DNA of 64,000 nt from positions 62,001 through 126,000 of the forward strand of contig NZ_BMUY01000009.1 of the NCBI RefSeq assembly GCF_014650435.1, in the 5' to 3' direction. Shown here one piece after another: positions 15,944 through 24,002 of this stretch. The notes under the pieces are model-generated. The model was given only the letters and a program-made list of their open reading frames with translations. It made no database searches and had not been told where the DNA came from. Source of the DNA: Streptomyces tendae (lineage in GTDB: Bacteria > Actinomycetota > Actinomycetes > Streptomycetales > Streptomycetaceae). The position numbers and the translations under genes were made by a program. Within the stretch, counting starts at the first letter, position 1, and the number at the start of each line of letters is the position of its first letter.

Positions 15944-16648
15944 ATGGCGGGCCGAGCGGCCGTACCCGAAGTGATCTGGTCGCGCCCCGAGCGCACCGGC
16001 CGGGGGCCGAGACCGGCCTACACCCGCGCCGACATCGCCGCCGCCGCGGTGCGGATCGCCGACGCCGAGGGCCTGGACGCGGTCACGATGCGCCGCGTCG
16101 CCGCCGAACTGGGCTGCGGCACCATGTCGCTCTACAACTACGTCCCCCGCAAGGAGGACCTGTACGAGCTGATGATGGACGCGGCCAGTGGCGAGCACGA
16201 GCTGTGGGAGCCCAGCGGCGACTGGCGCGCGGACCTGATCCGGGTCGCCCACCAGACCCGCGCCCTCATGCACCGCCACACCTGGCTGCCCCGCCTGATG
16301 TCCCCGGTCTACGGCTTCAGCCCCAACGCCCTGCGCTACCTGGAGCACTGCCTGGCCTGCCTGGACCCCTTCGAGGCGCCCTACGGCACCAAGATGGAGC
16401 TGATCGCGATGGTCAACGGCGTGGTGACCACGTACGTCGGCAACGAGATCGCCACCGTCGAGCGCACCCGCTCGCTGCCCTGGTCCCAGGAGCAGGAGAA
16501 CGCGGTGCGCATCGCCTACCTCGGCCGGCAGGTCGCGAGCGGCGCCTACCCGAGGCTGGCGGCGTCCTTCGCCGAGGACGCGGGCCCGATCGACCTGGAG
16601 GGGGTCTTCGAGCGGGCGCTGGCGCGGGTGCTGGACGGGTTCGCCTGA
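15944..16648 (+). CDS. TetR-family repressor of the adjacent exporter
   Basis: 234 residues. HTH: IAAAAVRIADAEGLDAVTMRRVAAELGCGTMSLYNYVPRKEDLYELM (about residues 30-76), of the TetR/AcrR group with a TetR_C_1-type ligand domain (LPRLMSPVYGFSPNALRYLEHCLACL). Divergent from the DrrAB-type exporter with two palindromes between and across the starts, so it most likely represses both and is relieved by an exporter substrate. Confidence 0.9.
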   Translation: MAGRAAVPEVIWSRPERTGRGPRPAYTRADIAAAAVRIADAEGLDAVTMRRVAAELGCGTMSLYNYVPRKEDLYELMMDAASGEHELWEPSGDWRADLIRVAHQTRALMHRHTWLPRLMSPVYGFSPNALRYLEHCLACLDPFEAPYGTKMELIAMVNGVVTTYVGNEIATVERTRSLPWSQEQENAVRIAYLGRQVASGAYPRLAASFAEDAGPIDLEGVFERALARVLDGFA

Positions 16649-16678
16649 GCGGCAGCCGGAGCCCCGGCTCCGCCGACG

Positions 16679-17839
16679 TCACAGCAGCGCGAGCTGCCCC
16701 TCCGGCCCCTCCTCCCGGTCGTCCAGCACGGAGGCCGGTCGGCGGGCCGACGCCGGCACCGGCAGGACGCCCGCCTCGCGCAGCTCGCCCGCGGTGATCC
16801 GGTCCGTGACCGTCAATTCCCGGCACGCACTTCGCACTTCGTCCAGCAGGGCGAGGACCGTGATCAGTTCCAGCAGTTCGGACGTCCATGTCTGCGGCCA
16901 GCCGATCGGACGGATCGCCGTCAGCGTGCCCGGCTCGCCCTCGGCGGTGCGGGCCGCGAACCACTGCTCCAGCACCCGCACCCCGCCCACCTCGAAGTCC
17001 CAGGCACCGGGCGGCACGGGGGAGACCCGGCCCTCGTCCAGGAAGAGGGCCTCCTCGTCCCGGTCGTAGCTCAGGGTCAGCGGTCGCGGCGGCAGCGGGG
17101 CGCGGACGTAGGGGCGGCGGCCGCCGGGCAGCTTGGGGCGCGCTCCGTCGCGGCGCATCAGCCACAGGGCGCGCCGTCCCAGCTCGACCCCGCGCTCCCA
17201 CAGTGCGGGGTCCGCGGTGAGCGGGACCAGCGCACCGGGCCGCACGGCCGCCACCGACCAGGCGAGCACGTCCAGCGGGCCGGGGCGCAGGCCGAGACGG
17301 GCGGCCAGATGGTCCAGCAGACCCGGGGCGAGGTTGGGCTCCGCGCCGCCGGGGCGGCGGTGCAGCGGGCGGATCCGGGCCGGGCCGAACAGCGGCAGCA
17401 GCGAGGTCGCGAGGAGCAGCGGCCCACCGGCGGCGTCCGGCGTCTCCACCACGAACACCTGCCGCTCGTCCGCCACCCGCCACAGCTCCGGGCGGGCCGC
17501 GTCGATCAGCCGGTGGTCGGGGATCAGCCACTGCTCGTCGAAGGGCGACCGCAGCACCCGGACCGGCTCGGCACAGGGCCCCACGGCGCGCGCCAGCCGC
17601 TCGGTGCCCCCGGTGCCGCCCGGCAGCCGTCCGACCGCCGAGTACGGCGTGCGCGAGCGGGTCGGCTCGAACAGGGTCGCGCGGTCGGGTCCCTCGGCCT
17701 TCAGCAGGGCGTCCCAGCGGGCCTTGAGGGACGCCGGGTCGGGAGCCGTCGGCCACCCCCGGCCGAGCCGCGGCGGTGCGACGGACCACGGCATGAGGTC
17801 CGCCAGCGGCGGGGCGTCGTCGTGCGTCACGCCGGGCAT
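16679..17839 (-). CDS. Orphan type ISP restriction-modification specificity-domain protein
   Basis: 386 residues from ATG 17839. Stretches such as RSPFDEQWLIPDHRLIDAARPELW, the HRRPGGAEPNLAPGLLDHLAARLG block and WDFEVGGVRVLEQWFAAR match the C-terminal target-recognition domain of LlaBIII-like type ISP enzymes. There is no helicase, nuclease or methyltransferase motif (no NPPY), so by itself it cannot restrict or methylate. Family knowledge: such short proteins are often annotated as type ISP enzyme in Streptomyces; whether they bind DNA is unknown to me. Start choice is uncertain; a longer form to 17872 would overlap the GntR gene. Confidence 0.6.
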   Translation of the reverse strand: MPGVTHDDAPPLADLMPWSVAPPRLGRGWPTAPDPASLKARWDALLKAEGPDRATLFEPTRSRTPYSAVGRLPGGTGGTERLARAVGPCAEPVRVLRSPFDEQWLIPDHRLIDAARPELWRVADERQVFVVETPDAAGGPLLLATSLLPLFGPARIRPLHRRPGGAEPNLAPGLLDHLAARLGLRPGPLDVLAWSVAAVRPGALVPLTADPALWERGVELGRRALWLMRRDGARPKLPGGRRPYVRAPLPPRPLTLSYDRDEEALFLDEGRVSPVPPGAWDFEVGGVRVLEQWFAARTAEGEPGTLTAIRPIGWPQTWTSELLELITVLALLDEVRSACRELTVTDRITAGELREAGVLPVPASARRPASVLDDREEGPEGQLALL

Positions 17840-17861
17840 CGTACGACGGGGCGCCGCGGCC

Positions 17862-18611
17862 TCACGTGGCATCCAGGGTGACCGTGAAGGAGAACCGGTC
17901 GCCCCGGTAGTGGATGACGGCCACGTCGAGGACCCGGCCGGCGCCGTCGTAGGTGATGCCCGTGTAGTGCAGGATCGGGCTGAGCAGGGGGACTTCGAGC
18001 AGCCGCGCCGTCTCCGGGTCCGCGAGCCGGGCCTCGACGGTGTCGGTGATCCGGCTGATGTCCATGCCCACCACGTCCCTGAGCACCTTGGTCATCGGCC
18101 ACCGGGCGAGGCCGTCCGGGTCGATGCGCGCGGCCAGCTCCGGACGGACGTAGTTGCGGGCGTGGTTGGTCGGCTCGCCCGTCTTCTCGTCGCAGCGCAG
18201 CCGGTGGTACGTCGCCACCTCCGGCAGCTCCGGGAAGTACTCGCCGAGTTCGGAGGGCACGGGAGTGGTGCCGTGGTCCAGCAGTTCGGCCTTCATGCCG
18301 GACTGCTGGGCCACGATCGCGTCCACCGAGCCGAGCAGCCGCACCGGCGCGCCCCGGCGGGCGTGCGGTTCGATGAACGTGCCCCGGCGGCGGTGGCGGG
18401 TGATCAGCCCCTCGTCCTCCAGCTCCTTCAGCGCCTGCCGCATGGTCAGCACACTCACCCCGTAGTGCCCCGCCAACTGCTCCTCCGTGGGCAGGCGCAG
18501 CGGGTCCCGGGGCGAGCGGCCGAGTATCGAGGCGCGCAGCGACTGCGACACCTGATACCAGAGCGGCAGCTTGCGGTTCAGGACGATGGAGTCCGGGGCG
18601 AAGGAGGTCAC
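17862..18611 (-). CDS. GntR-family regulator with UTRA domain
   Basis: 249 residues from GTG 18611. Winged helix: PLWYQVSQSLRASILGRSPRDPLRLPTEEQLAGHYGVSVLTMRQALKELEDEGLITRHRRRGTFI; then a UTRA effector domain (VATYHRLRCDEKTGEPTNHARNYV; ILHYTGITYDGAGRVLDVAVIHYRGDRFSFTV), the HutC subfamily. It follows hmgA on the same strand with 26 bp between, so the pair is probably co-transcribed and the regulator may sense homogentisate or a related acid. A TACCGGTA palindrome at 18622 just before the start is a possible site. Confidence 0.87.
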   Translation of the reverse strand: MTSFAPDSIVLNRKLPLWYQVSQSLRASILGRSPRDPLRLPTEEQLAGHYGVSVLTMRQALKELEDEGLITRHRRRGTFIEPHARRGAPVRLLGSVDAIVAQQSGMKAELLDHGTTPVPSELGEYFPELPEVATYHRLRCDEKTGEPTNHARNYVRPELAARIDPDGLARWPMTKVLRDVVGMDISRITDTVEARLADPETARLLEVPLLSPILHYTGITYDGAGRVLDVAVIHYRGDRFSFTVTLDAT

Positions 18612-18637
18612 GGGCCATCCGTACCGGTAGGAAATGC

Positions 18638-19963
18638 TCAGTGCAAGGGGCGGAAGTGCCGCTCCAGGCCCTGCCAGACGTCGTCGTAGCGGGGCTGGAG
18701 GTGCTCCGCACGGGCGGCCTGCGGAGTGAGGGTCACCGGCCACCGCGTCTCGAACATGAACGCCAGCCCGTCGTCGATCCGCTGCGGCTTCAGCTCGGCC
18801 GCGCTCGCCCGGTCGAAGGTCTCCCGGTCCGGGCCGTGCGCCGACATCATGTTGTGCAGCGAACCGCCGCCCGGCACGAAGCCTTCCGCCTTGGCGTCGT
18901 AGGCGCCCTCGATCAGGCCCATGTACTCGCTCATCACGTTCCGGTGGAAGTACGGCGGCCGGAAGGTGTCCTCGCCCACCAGCCAGCGCGGCGCGAACAC
19001 GACGAAGTCCACGCCCGCCAGGCCCGGCGTGTCCGATGGCGAGGTGAGCACCGTGAAGATCGACGGGTCCGGGTGGTCGTACGAGATGGTGCCGATGACG
19101 TTGAAACGGCGCAGGTCGTAGACGTACGGGACGTGGTTGCCGTGCCAGGCGACGACGTCCAGCGGGGAATGGTCGTACTCGGCGGTCCAGAGGTTGCCGC
19201 AGAACTTGTTGACCACCTCCACCGGGCCCGGTGTGCTCTCGTCGTCCTCGTACGCGGCGACCGGCGCCCGGAAGTCCCGGGCGTTGGCCAGGCCGTTGGC
19301 GCCGATCGGGCCGAGGTCGGGGAGCTGGAACGGGGCGCCGTAGTTCTCGCAGACGTATCCGCGGGCGTCCGCGTCCAGCAGCGACACGCGGAAGCGGACC
19401 CCGCGCGGGATCAGCGCGACGTGGCCCGGCTCGGTGTGCAGCAGCCCGAACTCGGTGTGCAGCAGCAGGCCGCCGCGCTCCGGGACGATCAGCAACTCGC
19501 CGTCCGCGTCGCTGAAGACACGCTCCATGGACGCCGTGGCGTGGTAGAGGTGCACGGCCATGCCGGTGCGTTGGCTCGCGTCGCCGTTGCCGCCGAGCGT
19601 CCACAGCCCGTCGACGAAGTCCATGGCGGGCCCGGGCACCGGCAGCGGGTTCCACCTCAGCCGGTTCGGGTCGGGCACGGCCTGGTTGAAGGGCGCCGTG
19701 CGGATCGCGCCGTTGCCCGTGCGGGTGAACGCGGGGTGCGCGGCCGACGGGCGGATCCGGTACAGCCACGAGCGCCGGTTGTGCGCCCTCGGTTCCGTGA
19801 ACGCCGTGCCGCTCAGCTGCTCCGCGTACAGGCCCAGCGGCGCCCGCTGCGGAGAGTTCCGGCCCTCGGGCAGCGCGCCCGCCACGGCCTCCGAGCTGTG
19901 CTCGTTGCCGAAACCGGACAGATAGGCCAGCCCCTCCGCGGTCTTCCGCGCGTTCCCGCTCAT
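18638..19963 (-). CDS. hmgA: Homogentisate 1,2-dioxygenase
   Basis: 441 residues. Opens the aromatic ring of homogentisate in tyrosine/phenylalanine catabolism, giving maleylacetoacetate. Recognised from SGFGNEHSSEA at the start, RIRPSAAHPAF, and the iron-binding region PPYFHRNVMSEYMGLIEG (His and Glu ligands) followed by GGGSLHNMMSAHGPD (second His). Length is the usual one for the family. GAGGGAG precedes the ATG; the long frame upstream is not coding. Two tandem 15-bp repeats at 19977-20006 lie directly before the ribosome-binding site. No fumarylacetoacetase or isomerase gene is adjacent, so the pathway is dispersed. Confidence 0.96.
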   Translation of the reverse strand: MSGNARKTAEGLAYLSGFGNEHSSEAVAGALPEGRNSPQRAPLGLYAEQLSGTAFTEPRAHNRRSWLYRIRPSAAHPAFTRTGNGAIRTAPFNQAVPDPNRLRWNPLPVPGPAMDFVDGLWTLGGNGDASQRTGMAVHLYHATASMERVFSDADGELLIVPERGGLLLHTEFGLLHTEPGHVALIPRGVRFRVSLLDADARGYVCENYGAPFQLPDLGPIGANGLANARDFRAPVAAYEDDESTPGPVEVVNKFCGNLWTAEYDHSPLDVVAWHGNHVPYVYDLRRFNVIGTISYDHPDPSIFTVLTSPSDTPGLAGVDFVVFAPRWLVGEDTFRPPYFHRNVMSEYMGLIEGAYDAKAEGFVPGGGSLHNMMSAHGPDRETFDRASAAELKPQRIDDGLAFMFETRWPVTLTPQAARAEHLQPRYDDVWQGLERHFRPLH

Positions 19964-19976
19964 TGCTCGCTCCCTC

Positions 19977-20006
19977 GCGACCCGAATCCTTGCGACCCGA
20001 TTCCTA
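19977..20006. promoter_or_regulatory. Tandem 15-bp repeats before hmgA
   Basis: GCGACCCGAATCCTT immediately followed by GCGACCCGATTCCTA (13 of 15 identical), ending 14 bases before the hmgA start codon. They would overlap the hmgA leader or promoter and are a candidate regulator site. Confidence 0.55.
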
Positions 20007-20169
20007 TGGCACACCGTAGGATTGCGGTTTCCCTCGCGCAAGAGGGCATAAGAGGACTTCCCCGCTCCGCTCCCGCCCGCCCCCTCCGTCCCAACATCCG
20101 TCGTGAGGATGACCGGAACCACACCCCCGGGGGATCCGGACTGTCGGACCCGTGTTCTAGTCTCGCGTC

Positions 20170-20739
20170 ATGTCGTGGACGCGGGGAGTGCTCGCCGGGC
20201 TCGCGGTCTGTGTCCTGCTGTTGACGGGATCGGCGGGCTGCGGCTCGGGTGACGTGGGTGAACCGGAGGCCGGGGATTCGGCCACACCGGTCGGCAAGCT
20301 GCTCGACGCCACCGACGAGGAGGGCCGGCGCTACCGCGAGGTGGCCGCCGAGCACGCCCCCGACGTCGGGATCGAGGTGCAGCCCGAGGCCGACGACAGC
20401 TGGGACGTCCGCCTGACCGTCCGCAACTTCCGCTTCTCGCCGAACGGCACGGAGGCGAAGGCGGTGGCCGGCCGCGGCGTCGCCCACCTCTTCCTCGATG
20501 GCGACCTCCTCACCCGCCTGCGCGGCCCCCAGTACCGCCTCCCCGCCGACCTGGTCCCGCGCGGCACGCACCAGGTCACCGTCCGCCTGTACGCCGACGA
20601 CGACACCGTCTGGGCCGTCGACGGCGAGCCCGTGGAGAGCACGGCGGACATCACGGCGTCGGAGGCCGAGCCGACCGGGGCGACGCAGCCGGAGGAGATC
20701 GAGGGCCGGACGGTCACCGAACCGGCGGCGGACCGGTGA
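20170..20739 (+). CDS. Secreted lipoprotein, unknown function
   Basis: 189 residues. Signal peptide with lipobox LLTGSAGC, so the protein is lipid-anchored outside the membrane after cleavage before Cys 25. The mature part forms a small beta domain (WDVRLTVRNFRFSPN, GVAHLFLDGDLLTRLRGPQYRLPADLVPRGTHQVTVRLYADD) reminiscent of copper-chaperone-like or YtkA-type folds, without the Met/His residues needed for metal. Acidic tail. Divergent from hmgA. Confidence 0.8.
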   Translation: MSWTRGVLAGLAVCVLLLTGSAGCGSGDVGEPEAGDSATPVGKLLDATDEEGRRYREVAAEHAPDVGIEVQPEADDSWDVRLTVRNFRFSPNGTEAKAVAGRGVAHLFLDGDLLTRLRGPQYRLPADLVPRGTHQVTVRLYADDDTVWAVDGEPVESTADITASEAEPTGATQPEEIEGRTVTEPAADR

Positions 20740-20842
20740 GCGCGCCCGCCGTGCGCACCCGGCGCCCCGAAGGGCCGGGTACGGACGGTGCGGCCGGCCG
20801 TACCGGAGGGTGCGGTTCACCCGGCCGGTCCCGGAGGGCATC

Positions 20843-21472
20843 ATGAGGACCGTGTCCCATGCGACCCCGCTCCGCCGTGCCCCCGTGCAGCGGCGCAGCG
20901 CCGAACGGCTGACCCGGATCCTCGACGCCTGCGCCGACCTCCTCGACGAGGTGGGCTACGACGCCCTGAGCACCCGGGCCGTGGCGCTGCGCGCGGACGT
21001 CCCCATCGGGTCCGTGTACCGCTTCTTCGGCAACAAGCGGCAGATGGCCGACGCCCTGGCCCAGCGCAACCTGGAGCGCTACGCGGAGCGGGTGACCGAA
21101 CGGCTGACGGAGACGGACTCGGGGCCGGACGGCGGCGGCTGGCGCGGCGCGCTGGACGCCGTGCTCGACGAGTACCTGGCGATGAAGCGGACCGCCCCCG
21201 GCTTCTCCCTGATCGACTTCGGCAACCAGATCCCGGTCGGCGACCGCCACGCCGTGCCCAACCACCGCGTCGCCGAGCGACTCACCGAACTGCTCTCCGG
21301 CTATCTGGGCCGCCGCCCCGACGACGACCTGCGCCGCGTCTTCCTCGTCGCCGTGGAGACCGCCGACACCCTCGTACAACTCGCCTTCCGGGTCGCACCG
21401 GACGGCGACGAGAAGATCATCGAGGAGGCCCGGGAACTGCTGCGGGCATATCTGGGGCGGGTTCTGGACTGA
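20843..21472 (+). CDS. TetR-family regulator
   Basis: 209 residues from ATG 20843, after GGAGGG. HTH: RILDACADLLDEVGYDALSTRAVALRADVPIGSVYRFFGNKRQMADAL; the C-terminal half resembles the SCO1712-like group (SLIDFGNQIPVGDRHAVPNHRVAERLTELLSGYLGRRP). By counting genes from soxR it corresponds to SCO1712, a TetR protein reported to influence antibiotic production in S. coelicolor; that match is gene-order inference. An ATGCCTACCGGTCGGTATGC palindrome lies between this gene and the next, but the same palindrome is near another TetR gene, so its cognate protein is open. Confidence 0.85.
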   Translation: MRTVSHATPLRRAPVQRRSAERLTRILDACADLLDEVGYDALSTRAVALRADVPIGSVYRFFGNKRQMADALAQRNLERYAERVTERLTETDSGPDGGGWRGALDAVLDEYLAMKRTAPGFSLIDFGNQIPVGDRHAVPNHRVAERLTELLSGYLGRRPDDDLRRVFLVAVETADTLVQLAFRVAPDGDEKIIEEARELLRAYLGRVLD

Positions 21473-21540
21473 CGGGCCGGCAGCCGGCAGCCACGGCCGC
21501 ACAGGTGTTCACGCGGCAGTCGGTTCAGGGCCTCCCCAAC

Positions 21541-21560
21541 ATGCCTACCGGTCGGTATGC
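21541..21560. promoter_or_regulatory. ATACCGACCGGT-type palindrome, copy A
   Basis: ATGCCTACCGGTCGGTATGC, 75 bp before the molybdopterin oxidoreductase. It differs in one base from the site at 48770. Its TATGCT end could serve as a -10 box, so a bound repressor would block initiation. Confidence 0.75.
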
Positions 21561-21635
21561 TCGCGGGGCAGAGAGCGTAACCACCGCCCCGAGCGGACCG
21601 CCGCCCGAGCGGACCGCCGCCTTCCGGGAGGACCC

Positions 21636-23879
21636 GTGTCCCGCACCGCCCTGCGTATCTGCCCCCTGTGCGAGGCCACCTGCGGCCTGGCCCTCACCGT
21701 CGACGGCACCACGGTCACCGCGGCCCGCGGCGACCGGGACGACGTCTTCAGCCGCGGCTTCATCTGCCCCAAAGGCGCCTCCTTCGGGGCCGTCGACTCC
21801 GACCCCGACCGGTTGCGCGCGCCCCTGGTGCGCAGGGACGGCGCGCTGCGCGAGGCCACCTGGCAGGAGGCGTTCGACGCGGTCGCCGCCGGTGTCCGGC
21901 CCGTCGTCGAGCGGTACGGACCGCACTCCGTCGGCGTGGTCCTCGGCAACCCCAACGTGCACACCGTCGCCGGGGCCCTCTACCCGAACGTCCTGCTCGG
22001 TGCCCTCGGCAGCCGCAGCGTCTTCACCGCGTCCACCCTCGACCAGATGCCCAAGCACGTCTCCAGCGGCCTGCTCTTCGGCGACGCGAACGCCATCCCG
22101 GTGCCCGACCTCGACCGCACCGACCACCTGCTCCTCATCGGCGCCAACCCGCTGGAGTCCAACGGCAGTCTGTGCACCGCCCCCGACTTCCCCGGCCGGC
22201 TCAAGGCGCTCAGGGCCCGCGGCGGCACCCTCACCGTCGTCGACCCGCGCCGTACCCGCACCGCGAAGCTCGCCGACCGGCACGTGGCGATCCGCCCCGG
22301 CACCGACGCGCTGCTGCTGGCCGCGATGACCCACGTGCTGTACGAGGAGGATCTGGTCGACCTCGGCGCACTCGCCCCGCACGTCGAGGGGCTCGGCGAA
22401 GTCCGTGACGCGGTACGCGACTTCAGCCCCGAGTCCGTCGCCGCCGCCTGCGACGTGGACGCCGACGTGACGCGTGCCCTCGCCCGCGAACTCGCCGCCG
22501 CCCGCACCGCCGCCGTGTACGCCCGCATCGGCAGCTGCACCGTCCCGCACGGCACCCTCGCCAGCTGGCTCGTGGACGTCCTCAACATCCTCACCGGCAA
22601 CCTCGACCGGCCCGGCGGCGCGCTCTTCCCGCAGGCCGCCACCGACCGGACCCCGCGCCCCGCGGGACCCGGTCGCGGGTTCGCGCTCGGCCGCTGGCAC
22701 TCCCGGGTGAGCGGACACCCCGAGGCGAAGGGCGAACTGCCCCTGTCCGCGCTCGCCGAGGAGATCGACACCGCCACCGACACGGGCGAACCCGTCCGCG
22801 CGCTGCTCACGGTCGCCGCCAACCCCGTGCTGTCCGCGCCCGACGGCGACCGGCTCGACAAGGCGCTGGACTCCCTCGACTTCATGGTGAGCGTCGACCC
22901 CTACCTCAACGAGACCTCCCGCCACGCCCACGTCGTCCTGCCGCCGCCCCCGCCGGCCCAGAGCCCGCACCACGACTTCGCCTTCAACACCCTCGCCGTG
23001 CGCAACCAGGTCCGCTACACGCGTCCCGCCGTCCCGCTGGAGCCCGGCAGGATGGCCGAGACGGAGATCCTGGCCCGGCTCACCCTGGCCGTCACCGGGG
23101 CGCACGGCACCGACCCCGCCGCCGTCGACGCCGGCGTGATCGAGCAGACCCTCGCCAAGTCCGTACGGGAGCCCCACTCACCCGTGCACGGCCGCGACCC
23201 CGGAGCACTCACCGCACAACTGACCGGCGAGAACGGCCCCGAGCGGCGCCTGGACCTGATGCTGCGCCTCGGCCCCTACGGCGACGGCTTCGGCGCCCGG
23301 CCCGACGGGCTGACCCTGGAGCGGCTCCTCGCCCACCCGCACGGCATCGACCTCGGCCCGCTGCGCCCGCGCCTGCCGCAGCCGCTGAAGACCCGCAGCG
23401 GCAAGGTGGAGCTGCTGCCGGGGCCGATCGCCGCCGACCTGCCGCGCCTCGTGCGGGCCCGCGCCGAACGCCCCGCCGGGCTCGTCCTCGTCGGCCGCCG
23501 CCACCTGCGCTCCAACAACAGCTGGATGCACAACATCCCCGCCCTCACCGGCGGCTCCAACCGCTGCACCCTGCACGTGAACCCCGAGGACGCCGAACGG
23601 TTGGGTGTGCGCGGTGCGCAACCCGTGCGCGTGCAGGGGCCCGGGGGAGCGGTAACCGTCCCCGCCGAGGTCACCGACACCGTCCGGCCCGGCGTGGTGA
23701 GCCTCCCGCACGGCTGGGGCCACGACCGGCCGGGCACCCGCCAGACGCACGCCGCCGCGGACCCCGGCGTCAACGTCAACCAGCTCCTGGACGGCAGCAT
23801 GCTCGACCCGCTCTCGGGCAACGCGGTCCTCAACGGCGTACCCGTCACGCTCACACCACTGACCGGCGCAAAGCCGTGA
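21636..23879 (+). CDS. Molybdopterin-dependent oxidoreductase (formate dehydrogenase/DMSO-reductase superfamily)
   Basis: 747 residues. N-terminal Fe4S4 ligands CPLCEATC...ICPKG, then the bis-MGD-binding domains: ANPLESNGSL, TLTVVDPRRTRTAKLADRHVAIRPGTDALLLAAM, GNLDRPGGALFPQ, and a C-terminal molydopterin-dinucleotide domain (RRHLRSNNSWMHNIPALTGGSNRCTLHVNPEDAERLGV ... LPHGWGHDRPG). No Tat signal, so cytoplasmic. The molybdenum ligand position (MPKHVSS region) is not a Cys or selenocysteine, which leaves nitrate, formate or thiosulfate reductase-like roles open. GTG start after CGGGAGGA. No partner subunit or cofactor genes adjacent. Confidence 0.88.
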   Translation: MSRTALRICPLCEATCGLALTVDGTTVTAARGDRDDVFSRGFICPKGASFGAVDSDPDRLRAPLVRRDGALREATWQEAFDAVAAGVRPVVERYGPHSVGVVLGNPNVHTVAGALYPNVLLGALGSRSVFTASTLDQMPKHVSSGLLFGDANAIPVPDLDRTDHLLLIGANPLESNGSLCTAPDFPGRLKALRARGGTLTVVDPRRTRTAKLADRHVAIRPGTDALLLAAMTHVLYEEDLVDLGALAPHVEGLGEVRDAVRDFSPESVAAACDVDADVTRALARELAAARTAAVYARIGSCTVPHGTLASWLVDVLNILTGNLDRPGGALFPQAATDRTPRPAGPGRGFALGRWHSRVSGHPEAKGELPLSALAEEIDTATDTGEPVRALLTVAANPVLSAPDGDRLDKALDSLDFMVSVDPYLNETSRHAHVVLPPPPPAQSPHHDFAFNTLAVRNQVRYTRPAVPLEPGRMAETEILARLTLAVTGAHGTDPAAVDAGVIEQTLAKSVREPHSPVHGRDPGALTAQLTGENGPERRLDLMLRLGPYGDGFGARPDGLTLERLLAHPHGIDLGPLRPRLPQPLKTRSGKVELLPGPIAADLPRLVRARAERPAGLVLVGRRHLRSNNSWMHNIPALTGGSNRCTLHVNPEDAERLGVRGAQPVRVQGPGGAVTVPAEVTDTVRPGVVSLPHGWGHDRPGTRQTHAAADPGVNVNQLLDGSMLDPLSGNAVLNGVPVTLTPLTGAKP

Positions 23880-24002
23880 CCTGGAGTTTTGCGCTTATTG
23901 CTCGCATGTCAACGTCTTGTTAACGCTCCCTCGCGCCACCTAACGTCGCTCGCACCGCCTGCCCCGGTGGGATGTTCAAGGGCGAACGTTAGGTACTCAC
24001 TC

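Noticed and set aside
18612..19769. Long N-terminal extension of the GntR frame into hmgA
   Set aside because: It reads an alternative frame of hmgA; the winged helix begins right after the GTG at 18611.
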